Shown piece by piece: positions 17,806 to 26,530 of a stretch of DNA of 38,154 nt. Location: the NCBI GenBank assembly GCA_947447895.1, contig CANFLM010000020.1, positions 1 through 38,154 on the forward strand, written 5' to 3'. A program made the translations under genes and the position numbers. The notes under the pieces were generated by a model that made no database searches, was not told the origin of the DNA, and worked only from the letters and a program-made list of their open reading frames with translations. Every line of letters begins with the position of its first letter. The first letter of the stretch is position 1. Source of the DNA: Hyphomicrobiales bacterium (GTDB lineage: Bacteria; Pseudomonadota; Alphaproteobacteria; Rhizobiales; Beijerinckiaceae).

Positions 17806-20044
17806 ACAGCGTCGTCGCCTGTGTGTCGCCGGCATGCGGGCCGGTCATTAGGTCGATCCATCCTTGGCCGGGTTGTCGGGTGGTGTCTGTGGACCAATAG
17901 GACAGATCCTCCCGCTTGAGGCTGATGATGGTATCGGCCTGTTCGCCCGCTTGCAGATACAGGCGGGTAAAGCCCCGCAACTGCTTTTCGGGTTGGGCAA
18001 TGGTGGCAAGGCGTTGGTGGGTATAGAGCTGAACAAGGGTGGTGCCCGCCCGTGCACCGGTGTTTTTGACCGTCACGTTGATGCGGTAGATTCGGGCATC
18101 CGGATCGTCGGCATTGAGCAGGACAGGGGCCCCATAGCTGAATTGGGTATAGGCCAGCCCGTAGCCGAACGGAAACAACGGTGTGGTCGTCTCATCGATA
18201 TAGCCGGAGGCCCAAGCCTCGGGTGGGCCGGGACTCGGTCGGCCGGTCGAGCGTTTGTCATGGGTGAGAGGAATTTGGCCGATGCTGCGCACGATGCTGA
18301 CGGGCAGGTGGCCGACAGGCTCGCTCAGGCCGAACAACATCCGCGCAATGGCCTCGCCGCCTTGCGAGCCGGGAAACCAGGCCTGCACCACTACCGGAGC
18401 CAGCGCATAGAGTGCGGGCTCGATCATCGGCCGGCCGGCCATCACCACCACCACAAAGGGTTTGCCGAGTTGCGCGACAGCTTTGACAAGCGCCAGCTGT
18501 TGGCCGGGCAAGCCGGGATTGGCGCGGCTGGAGGCCTCGCCGCTGTCTATCGCCTTTTCGCCCAGAGCCAGCACCACCAGATCGGAGGCCTTTGCGGCCG
18601 CCACGGCGCGGGCCAGCGCTTTCGGGTCGGGGGTGTTGTCATAACCGGTGGTTACCGTGCGGATGGCGATGCGGGGATGCACGCGGGTGATCCCGTCGCG
18701 CAGGCTGACCACCTCGCGGTGGATGCCTGCCGCTTCCCAAGGGCCCATCAGATGGTTCTGGTCCGCCCCGAACGGCCCGATCAGCGCTATCGAGCGGGCA
18801 GAGGTTTTGAAGGGCAACAGGGCCTTGTCGTTCTTGAGCAGAACAAGGCTTTCCTCGGCCAGCTGCCGCGCCAAAGCGAGATGGTCGGGGTGGCCCACCA
18901 GCCTCTGCTCACGCGCATTGTCATGGCGGGCAAAGGGATCATCGAACAGGCCCAGCCGCTCCTTGATGGCAAGCACCCGCAGGACGGCCTGATCGAGCAG
19001 GGCCTCATCCAATCTTCCGGCCCTGACGGCCTCCGGCAAGGTCGGACCAAAACCCATGCTGGCCATGTCCATATCGACGCCCGCTGCCAGTGCGGCCCGC
19101 GAGGCATCGGCTAGGGTTGCGGCCACACCGTGGAACGGCAGTTCGGCAATCGCGCCATGGTCGGTCACCACCAGTCCGCCAAAGCGCCATTCCTTGCGCA
19201 GCACATCGGACAGCATGCGATGGTTGACGATGCCGGGCACGCCATCCACCGCATTGAAAGCCGGCATCAGGCACCCGATGCCGGCTTCGACAGCGGCTTC
19301 AAACGGCGGCAATTCATTGTCGCGCATGGAGCGGAACGACAGATTGGCTCCGGTATATTCGCGCCCGCCCTCGGTCGCGCCATTGCCGACAAAATGCTTG
19401 GCACAGGCGAGGATCGAGGAGGAATCGGACAAACGCTCTCCCTGGAAGGCCAGCACGCGCGCCCGGGCAATGGCCGCCGTATACCATGGCGATTCACCGG
19501 CGGTTTCGACCATGCGTCCCCAGCGCGGATCGCGCGCCATATCCAGCACCGGCGCAAAGGTCCAGTTGACGCCCGCAGCGCTGGCCTCGACCGCCGCCAC
19601 ACGCTCGGCGCGGCTGATCAGATCGAGATTGAAACTGGCGGCCTGGCCGATCGGCACCGGAAAGATGGTGCGAAAGCCATGCACCACATCAAGTCCGATC
19701 AGCAGCGGGATCTTCAACCGGCTCTGTGTGATGGCCACTTGCTGTAACTGGCGGGTATTGTCCGCCCCCGCAATGTTGAGCACCCCGCCGACTTTGCCCT
19801 CACGGACCGCCTGTTCCACAAGGGGGCTCGAAATCGGGGTCCGCGGCAGCGGATTGATGCCGGGATCATGGCCGGCTTGCAGGTTGAGCTGTCCGGCTTT
19901 TTCCTCCAGCGTCATCTGCCGCAAGAGCGACATCACCCGCTCGGAATAGACAGGCTGCGCCAAGGCCGCGCTGGTCAACAGCACCCAGCCTGCAAGCAGA
20001 GCGCACAAGGGCAGAAACGGGGATGGCGGTGAACGGGTCATCAT
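17795..20044 (-). CDS. Secreted glycoside hydrolase family 3 (BglX-like beta-glucosidase)
   Basis: Protein of 749 residues, full BglX length. The signal peptide covers about residues 1-29 and ends SAALA before QPVYSE, so it is periplasmic or secreted. The GH3 N-terminal barrel has GLDVVHG, the KHF motif (216-218) and the predicted nucleophile D295 in VVTDHGAI. The GH3 C-terminal domain has SGEASSR with predicted acid/base E503, and a fibronectin-III-like domain ends the protein. It would release terminal beta-linked sugars from oligosaccharides. The start is at one of two adjacent ATGs (20044 or 20041); the frame to 20107 is a non-signal extension. It is isolated from the sugar uptake operon near 35 kb. 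Confidence 0.93.
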   Translation of the reverse strand: MMTRSPPSPFLPLCALLAGWVLLTSAALAQPVYSERVMSLLRQMTLEEKAGQLNLQAGHDPGINPLPRTPISSPLVEQAVREGKVGGVLNIAGADNTRQLQQVAITQSRLKIPLLIGLDVVHGFRTIFPVPIGQAASFNLDLISRAERVAAVEASAAGVNWTFAPVLDMARDPRWGRMVETAGESPWYTAAIARARVLAFQGERLSDSSSILACAKHFVGNGATEGGREYTGANLSFRSMRDNELPPFEAAVEAGIGCLMPAFNAVDGVPGIVNHRMLSDVLRKEWRFGGLVVTDHGAIAELPFHGVAATLADASRAALAAGVDMDMASMGFGPTLPEAVRAGRLDEALLDQAVLRVLAIKERLGLFDDPFARHDNAREQRLVGHPDHLALARQLAEESLVLLKNDKALLPFKTSARSIALIGPFGADQNHLMGPWEAAGIHREVVSLRDGITRVHPRIAIRTVTTGYDNTPDPKALARAVAAAKASDLVVLALGEKAIDSGEASSRANPGLPGQQLALVKAVAQLGKPFVVVVMAGRPMIEPALYALAPVVVQAWFPGSQGGEAIARMLFGLSEPVGHLPVSIVRSIGQIPLTHDKRSTGRPSPGPPEAWASGYIDETTTPLFPFGYGLAYTQFSYGAPVLLNADDPDARIYRINVTVKNTGARAGTTLVQLYTHQRLATIAQPEKQLRGFTRLYLQAGEQADTIISLKREDLSYWSTDTTRQPGQGWIDLMTGPHAGDTQATTLLIR

Positions 20045-20153
20045 ATCCGGTTGTATCGGGTTCGAGAGCAAAGGAGTTCGCAACAGCGCGGGCCACAGCA
20101 CCAGCATCCTGCCGGCTTGGCAACTAAAATCTGCCGGACCGGGATATCACCGC

Positions 20154-21689
20154 TCACAGCGTGCCTTGCGCCATGCGGTTGAACACCGAGGCGGCCTGAT
20201 CCTTGATGCCGGCCTGCCTGTCGGGAGAAAATTTGTCCCAGGTGCTGTAGACGAAAGGCAGGCGTTGATTGGCCTCGAGTTTGTCGCGGTTGCGGGCGAA
20301 GAAATCCCAATAGAGCGCATTGAACGGGCAGGCGGTTTCCCCGGCCATCTCCTGCGGGTTGTAGCGGCACCCGCCGCAATAGTTGCTCATCTTGTCGATA
20401 TATTTGCCGCTGGCCGCATAGGGCTTGCTGCCCAACAGGCCGCCATCGCCGAACAGGGCCATGCCGAGCGTGTTGGGCATTTCAACCCATTCATAGGCAT
20501 CGCTATAGACCGAAAGATACCAGTCCTGCACCTGTTTGACATCGAGACCGGCAATCAGGGCGAAATTGCCTGTCACCATCAATCGCTGGATATGGTGCGA
20601 ATAGGCGTGGTCGCGCGTATGTGCCACCGCTTCACTGATACAGGCCATGGCGGTTTTGCCCCCCCAATAGAAATCGGGCAACGGCCGTTTGGCATCGAAA
20701 AAATTCAACTCGCCATAGTCGGGCATCATCAGCCAGTAGATGCCGCGCACATATTCCCGCCAACCCAGAATTTGGCGGATAAAGCCCTCGGCCGCATTCA
20801 ATGGCACGCGATTGTTGCGATAGGCCGCTTCCGCCTTGCGGCAGATTTCGAGCGGCAGCAGCAGCCCCGCATTGATATAGCTCGAGAGCAGAGAGTGGTT
20901 GAGAAAGGCTTCGCCTTGCACCATGGCGTCCTGATAGTCGCCGAAATGCGGCAGGATGCGGGCGATAAAATCATCGAGTTCGACCAGGGCTTGTGCGCGG
21001 GTCACCGCGAAATGGAAGGGCTCGAGTGTGCCGAAATGGCCGGTAAATGTGCTGCCGACCAAGGCCAGAACCTCTTTGAGGATCGCCGAGGGCGGATGGC
21101 TGATGCGAGGTGGCGAGACGAGACCCTTGGCGGGCGGTTTGCGGTTTTCCTTGTCGTAATTCCATTGCCCGCCGGTCGGTGTTCCATCCGGCTCGATCAG
21201 GATGTGATAGGCCTTGCGCATTTCGCGGTAGAAATATTCCATCCGCAACTGCTTCTTGCCGCTGGCCCAGCGTGCGAAACGGTCTATGGTGCACAGGAAC
21301 CGGTCATCGGTCCTGATCTCGACATCCAGCCCCAGTGTTGCGTGCCAAGACTGCATCATCCGGCTGACGCGGTATTCGCCCGGCTCGGTGACAATCACCT
21401 GCCGCAGACCCAGTTCGGTGGCCGCCCGTGCGACTTCGGATGAGAGGCTGCCGGTATTGGCGGGATCGGTCAGCGTGACATAGCGGACCTGCAATCCCCT
21501 GTCCGACAGTTCGGCGGCGAAATGGCGCATGGCCGCGAACAGGAAGGCGATCTTTTTGGGATGGTGGCGCACATAGGTGGCCTCTTCCATGACCTCGCAC
21601 ATCAGGATCGTGTCCCTGGCCTGCACATCCGCGAGCGCGGCGAGACTGTCGGATAATTGATCGGCGAGAACAAGACGAAGATGGCTCAC
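20154..21689 (-). CDS. Fe-S cluster cryptochrome/(6-4) photolyase, PhrB/CryPro type
   Basis: Protein of 511 residues of the bacterial FeS-BCP family (deoxyribodipyrimidine photolyase-related), predicted to repair (6-4) photoproducts with light, using FAD, a ribolumazine-type antenna and a [4Fe-4S] cluster. Four cysteines fit the cluster: C350 in MACISEA, C438 and C441 in NYCGGCRYNP, and C454 in TACPFNALYWDF. By my count these match the numbering known for Agrobacterium PhrB. The HTRDHAYSHHIQRLMVTGNF block is typical. The start is GTG at 21689, supported by GGGAGG 8 bases upstream; no ATG fits. The repair function is inferred by family, since some members may be sensors. Confidence 0.92.
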   Translation of the reverse strand: MSHLRLVLADQLSDSLAALADVQARDTILMCEVMEEATYVRHHPKKIAFLFAAMRHFAAELSDRGLQVRYVTLTDPANTGSLSSEVARAATELGLRQVIVTEPGEYRVSRMMQSWHATLGLDVEIRTDDRFLCTIDRFARWASGKKQLRMEYFYREMRKAYHILIEPDGTPTGGQWNYDKENRKPPAKGLVSPPRISHPPSAILKEVLALVGSTFTGHFGTLEPFHFAVTRAQALVELDDFIARILPHFGDYQDAMVQGEAFLNHSLLSSYINAGLLLPLEICRKAEAAYRNNRVPLNAAEGFIRQILGWREYVRGIYWLMMPDYGELNFFDAKRPLPDFYWGGKTAMACISEAVAHTRDHAYSHHIQRLMVTGNFALIAGLDVKQVQDWYLSVYSDAYEWVEMPNTLGMALFGDGGLLGSKPYAASGKYIDKMSNYCGGCRYNPQEMAGETACPFNALYWDFFARNRDKLEANQRLPFVYSTWDKFSPDRQAGIKDQAASVFNRMAQGTL

Positions 21690-21798
21690 GCGTGAGGCCT
21701 CCCGGGGTGCTTATGGAGAAACAGAAAAATGCTCGCAGCAACGCGCGCGAAGAATCGTATCCGCAGGATAGCCCAATCGATCCGCTGCGTCGCTGCTG

Positions 21799-22503
<705 letters not shown>

Positions 22504-22507
22504 GGGT

Positions 22508-23281
22508 TCAATGCTCCCTTTGGCCGAGATAGACGCGTTTGACCGTCTCATTGCGGCGGATGTCGTCGGGCGTGCCTTCGGCCAGCAATTCGCCGTGGTG
22601 GAGCACCAGCAGGCGGTCCGAAATGCCCATGACCAGTTTCATTTTATGCTCGACCAGAATCACCGTGCGCTCCTCGGCGAGACGGACGATCAGGTCCATC
22701 ATCGTGCGGGTTTCCTCGGGGCTCATGCCCGCGGTCGGCTCGTCCAGCAGCAACAGACGCGGATGGCTGGCCAGAGCCATGCCGACTTCGAGCGCGCGTT
22801 GCTCGCCATGCGCCAGCGATCCGGCCAGCCGGTGGCGGTGTCCGGCCAGCCCGACGCGTTCGAGCAGGGCTTCGGCCTCGTCATCCAGCTCGCTCAAGCG
22901 GGTGCGCGGGCGAAAAATATCGAAGCGCGATACCAGCGCCTGCAACGACACACGGATGTTCTCGTGGGTGGTCAGCAAGGGAAACACATTGGTGATCTGG
23001 AACGATTTGGCGATCCCCAGATGCGCGAATTTGTGCTGCGCCATGCCGGTGACATCGCGGCCCTCGAACAGGACTTTGCCGGTGGTTGGTGCGAAGGCTC
23101 CCGAGAGCAGATTGAAATAGGTGCTTTTGCCGGCCCCGTTCGGGCCGATGATCGAGGTGATGGCGCCGTGGCGGAATTCCGCCGAAATATCTTTCAGCGC
23201 GACAAAGCGGCCGAAGGTTTTGCCCACGCCTTCGGTGCGCATGATGATGGATTGGTCCTGTGGTGCGGGTTGCATCGTCAT
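22508..23281 (-). CDS. livG: Branched-chain amino acid-type ABC transporter ATP-binding protein LivG
   Basis: ATPase subunit of 257 residues. Walker A is GPNGAGKST, the signature is LAHGEQRALEVGMALA and Walker B is LLLLDEPTAGMSPEE. In place of LSGGQ it has LAHGEQ, within the variation usual for LivG. The C-terminus has the LivG-type HKMKLVMGISDRLLVLHHGELLAEGTPDDIR. The ATG at 23281 overlaps the livM stop (ATGA), which settles the start over a longer frame reaching 23467. Confidence 0.94.
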   Translation of the reverse strand: MTMQPAPQDQSIIMRTEGVGKTFGRFVALKDISAEFRHGAITSIIGPNGAGKSTYFNLLSGAFAPTTGKVLFEGRDVTGMAQHKFAHLGIAKSFQITNVFPLLTTHENIRVSLQALVSRFDIFRPRTRLSELDDEAEALLERVGLAGHRHRLAGSLAHGEQRALEVGMALASHPRLLLLDEPTAGMSPEETRTMMDLIVRLAEERTVILVEHKMKLVMGISDRLLVLHHGELLAEGTPDDIRRNETVKRVYLGQREH

Positions 23282-24258
23282 GCCTTCATCCTCTCCATGA
23301 GGGTGCCCCAAATGCCGCGGGGGAAAAACAGGACGCAGACCATAAAGGCCAGACCGACAAACAGCTGCCAATGGCTGGTCCAGACGGAAACCAGATTTTC
23401 CAGCAGCAGGAAAATCGCGGCCCCGATAAAGGGTCCGAAAAAGGTGCCCATGCCGCCGAGCAGGCACATCATCACCGCAAGGCCCGATGTTTCATAATGC
23501 ATGGTCTCGATCGGCACGGTGGACAGATGCAGGGCCAGCAAGGCACCGGCCAAACCGCAAAACGCGCCCGACAGCACAAAGGTCAGCAGGCGCACCAGCA
23601 TCACATCATAGCCCGAGGCCCGCGCCCGCGCCTCGTTCTCGCGCACCGCTTCGATCACCGCACCGAACGGCGAGGCGAGAATGCGCGACAGCACCCACAG
23701 GGCGGCAATCACGAAACCGCAGATGATATAATAGCGCGAGAGGGGATTGAGAAAATCCACATCGAACCCGAAAAGATTGACGGTTTTCAGATTGACCCCG
23801 CGCAGGCCGTTCTCGCCGCCGGTCAGATCGACCGCCTGGTAGAACAGATAATAGACGCATTGCGACAGGGCCATGGTGACCATGGCGAAATAGATGCCGC
23901 GGGTCCGGATCGCCAGCGCGCCGATCACCAGCGCGACCACCATGCCGGCCAGCAAACCCAGACCGATGGCCAGATACCACGGCCAGCCGAAATGGACGAT
24001 GGCGATGCCGCACAGATAGGCTCCGGCACCGAACAGGGCCGAATGGCCGAAGGACAGCAGGCCCAGATAGCCGAACAGCAGGTTGAAGCCGAGCGCGTAG
24101 AGCCCGTAGATCAGGATCATCACCGCCAGCGCCTTGAACGGCATCACCAGCGGAAACAGCAGCAAGAACAGCGAAGCCAGCGCGACGCGATGGCGCGTTG
24201 CCCACAGAAGCAGGGGAGAGGGTTGGCGGGTTGCCTCGAAAGCCAGATCGGTTGCCAT
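23278..24258 (-). CDS. livM: Branched-chain amino acid-type ABC transporter permease LivM
   Basis: Inner-membrane permease of 326 residues with about nine hydrophobic segments. The NLLFGYLGLLSFGHSALFGAGAY block is the LivM family signature. A cytoplasmic EAA-type loop is seen near AVIEAVRENEARARASGYDV. It pairs with LivH to form the channel. Ten bases separate it from the livH stop. Confidence 0.94.
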   Translation of the reverse strand: MATDLAFEATRQPSPLLLWATRHRVALASLFLLLFPLVMPFKALAVMILIYGLYALGFNLLFGYLGLLSFGHSALFGAGAYLCGIAIVHFGWPWYLAIGLGLLAGMVVALVIGALAIRTRGIYFAMVTMALSQCVYYLFYQAVDLTGGENGLRGVNLKTVNLFGFDVDFLNPLSRYYIICGFVIAALWVLSRILASPFGAVIEAVRENEARARASGYDVMLVRLLTFVLSGAFCGLAGALLALHLSTVPIETMHYETSGLAVMMCLLGGMGTFFGPFIGAAIFLLLENLVSVWTSHWQLFVGLAFMVCVLFFPRGIWGTLMERMKA

Positions 24259-24268
24259 GTCCTGCCCC

Positions 24269-25153
24269 TCAGCTCATCAAGCCGGCGCGGCCGAAAAAGC
24301 CTTGCGGCCTGATCAGCAACACCAGCGCCATCAGAGCGAAAATCGCTACTTTGGCCATTTCGGGGGCAAACAGCGAGGTCATGCTGACCACGACGCCGAC
24401 CAGAATTCCCGCCAGCACCGCGCCCAGCAGCGAGCCCATGCCGCCCACCACGGTGACCACAAAGGCCTCGGCCAGAATGGTTCCGCCCATTTCGGGGATA
24501 ACACCCTGCAAGGGGGCGGCCAGCAATCCGGCAAAGGCAGCAATGGCGGTGCCCATGCCGAACACGATCAGCCAGACTTTCGAGACGTTGACCCCGAGCA
24601 CCCGCACGATCAGCGGATCACGCGCACCGGCCCGGATGATCAGGCCGAAGCTGGTGCGTTCCAGAAACAGCCAGAGGCCGAACAGGATCACCGCCGTCGC
24701 CGCGATCACGAACAGGCGGTAGAGCGGGAAAAAGCCGACCCCGATATCCACCGCGCCCTGCAACACTTCCGGCGTGTCGAACGGAAAGCCTGCCTTGCCG
24801 AAGGTGATGCGCACCAGTTCGACGATGATATAGCTCAGCCCGAAGGTCAGCAGCAGTGGATAGTCGATCCCGCGTCCATACAGGGGACGGATCAGCACCC
24901 GCTCCACCGCCAGCCCGATCCCCCCGACCACCAGAGGTACCAGAACCAGACACAGCCAGAAATTGCCGCCATGCGCCATCAGCCAAAGGCCGACATAGGC
25001 ACCCAGCATGTAGAAGGCCCCGTGGGCGAAATTGACGACGGTCAACATGCCGAAAATCAGCGACAGTCCGATGGCCAGCAGCACATAGACGGCCCCGAGG
25101 GCCACGCCGGCAAACAATTGCAGACCGATCAGATCGAGGGTGAGGCCAGCCAT
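24269..25153 (-). CDS. livH: Branched-chain amino acid-type ABC transporter permease LivH
   Basis: Inner-membrane permease of 294 residues with about eight hydrophobic segments. It begins MAGLTLDLIGLQLFAGVALGA and carries the LivH block IFGMLTVVNFAHGAFYMLGAY and a GGMGSLLGAVLAG segment. Of two in-frame ATGs, 25153 has GGAG six bases upstream and fits the family, so I prefer it over 25165. A strong hairpin lies just upstream, between the binding-protein gene and this one. Confidence 0.94.
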   Translation of the reverse strand: MAGLTLDLIGLQLFAGVALGAVYVLLAIGLSLIFGMLTVVNFAHGAFYMLGAYVGLWLMAHGGNFWLCLVLVPLVVGGIGLAVERVLIRPLYGRGIDYPLLLTFGLSYIIVELVRITFGKAGFPFDTPEVLQGAVDIGVGFFPLYRLFVIAATAVILFGLWLFLERTSFGLIIRAGARDPLIVRVLGVNVSKVWLIVFGMGTAIAAFAGLLAAPLQGVIPEMGGTILAEAFVVTVVGGMGSLLGAVLAGILVGVVVSMTSLFAPEMAKVAIFALMALVLLIRPQGFFGRAGLMS

Positions 25154-25168
25154 GATAAACTCCATTCA

Positions 25169-25197
25169 AAACGCGCGCCCGTCGGGGGCGCGCGTTT
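25169..25197 (-). terminator. Strong hairpin between the Liv binding-protein gene and livH
   Basis: AAACGCGCGCCC and its complement form a perfect 12-bp stem with a 5-base loop. On the - strand it ends in TTTT, the form of an intrinsic terminator, yet livH begins 16 bases later in the same operon. It probably acts as a partial terminator or mRNA stabiliser that leaves more binding-protein mRNA than permease mRNA. Confidence 0.7.
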
Positions 25198-25215
25198 GCA
25201 TCAGATCAAGTAAGT

Positions 25216-26460
25216 TCAGGCCTTGTGGCCGAGGGCTTCGCAGCTGCGCAGATTGGCCTCGTTGGGGGCCTCGTTGGCGACCACCTGGAACACATCCGCA
25301 TCATTGCGCATGTCTTTGGTCTTGCATTCGATGATCATCACCGATTGCACCGACTGGTGGTCGCATTTGCGGAAATATTGCGGGCCCTTGTAATAGTCGT
25401 ATTTGAGGCTTTCAAGCGCGGTGATGACTTTGTCGGTCTCGACCGTTCCGGCATTCTTGACCGCCTGCAACACCGTACGCACGCCGGCATAGCCCATCGC
25501 GCCGTAATCGGACGGCACGCGACCGCCGTGCAGTTTGCGGAACTGGTCGTTGAAGCTCTTGGCCGAAGGCAACTGGTCCTCGATCCCCCAATAATAGGAT
25601 GTGCCGCCGACCACGCCGTCGAACGCGGCCAGTCCGGCAGACTGGCGACCGGTAAACAGCATGATCGGAACGACGATCTTGGTGGTCTTTTTGAGACCGA
25701 AATCGGTCGCCTGTTTGAGCGCGATCTGCTGGTCGCGGCCGAAATTGTTGATGACCAGAATATCGGGTTTCATCGATTGCAGGCGCGGCAGCAGGGTCGA
25801 GAAATCGGTTGCCCCGATCGGATGGCGGATATCGCCGAGCACTTCGACGCCCATGCCTTTGCCGGCTTCCTGGAAACCGCGGACCATTTCATGGCCATAG
25901 GCATAATCGGCGGTCAGGAATGCGACCTTCTTGCCGAATTTGGAGAAGGCATAGCGACCCACAGCCCCTGCTGTCAGGTGCGGGGTGAGGGCCTCGTGGA
26001 AGGTGTATTTCGAGAAATCGGCGACTTCGTTGATGGCGTCGGACTGGCTGATCGAATTGAAGATCACCCCGCGCTGTTTGGTGACATTGTTGATGGCCAG
26101 CTGGACCGCTGCCGACAGACTGCCGACAATGAAATTGGCCTTGTCATTTTCGATCAGTTCCAGCGCACGGGTGGCGGCTTCGCCCGGATTGAGCTTGTCA
26201 TCGCGCACCAGCAATTCGGCCTTGCGTCCACCCAGACCGCCACCGGCGTTGAATTCGGCAATCGCCACTTCTGCGGCGCGCACCTGGTCCTGTGCCTCGG
26301 CGCCATAGGGGCCGGTCAGCGGAACCGGAAAGCCGATCTTGATGGTCGGTTCTTGCGCCCGTGCGGTGTGGAACGAGAAAGGGGCTGCCGCGATGGCCGC
26401 ACCACCGGCAATCAGGCTGCGGCGATTGAGCGTGGTGGACCGTGGTGTCTTGCTTGTCAT
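25216..26460 (-). CDS. Liv-type ABC transporter periplasmic substrate-binding protein
   Basis: Peripla_BP_6-type (LivK family) protein of 414 residues. The signal has NRRSLIAGGAAIAAAP, a twin-arginine-like motif, with cleavage near ARAQ, and then IKIGFPVPLTGPYG at the mature start. The C-terminal part has YFRKCDHQSVQSV, which I associate with members other than strict leucine binders, but the ligand cannot be read from sequence. The gene comes 70 bases after the molybdenum hydroxylase large subunit in the same direction, so its ligand is probably the substrate of that enzyme or a related compound. Confidence 0.92.
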   Translation of the reverse strand: MTSKTPRSTTLNRRSLIAGGAAIAAAPFSFHTARAQEPTIKIGFPVPLTGPYGAEAQDQVRAAEVAIAEFNAGGGLGGRKAELLVRDDKLNPGEAATRALELIENDKANFIVGSLSAAVQLAINNVTKQRGVIFNSISQSDAINEVADFSKYTFHEALTPHLTAGAVGRYAFSKFGKKVAFLTADYAYGHEMVRGFQEAGKGMGVEVLGDIRHPIGATDFSTLLPRLQSMKPDILVINNFGRDQQIALKQATDFGLKKTTKIVVPIMLFTGRQSAGLAAFDGVVGGTSYYWGIEDQLPSAKSFNDQFRKLHGGRVPSDYGAMGYAGVRTVLQAVKNAGTVETDKVITALESLKYDYYKGPQYFRKCDHQSVQSVMIIECKTKDMRNDADVFQVVANEAPNEANLRSCEALGHKA

Positions 26461-26530
26461 AACCGTTTCTCCCTCATGTCATATTTTATGGTGGTATCAG
26501 AATAGGTTTTTGTTCGAGTTCGTTGCCCGA

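Noticed and set aside
20166-21443. Open frame of 425 codons on the + strand
   Set aside because: Antisense to the Fe-S photolyase, which has complete family motifs.
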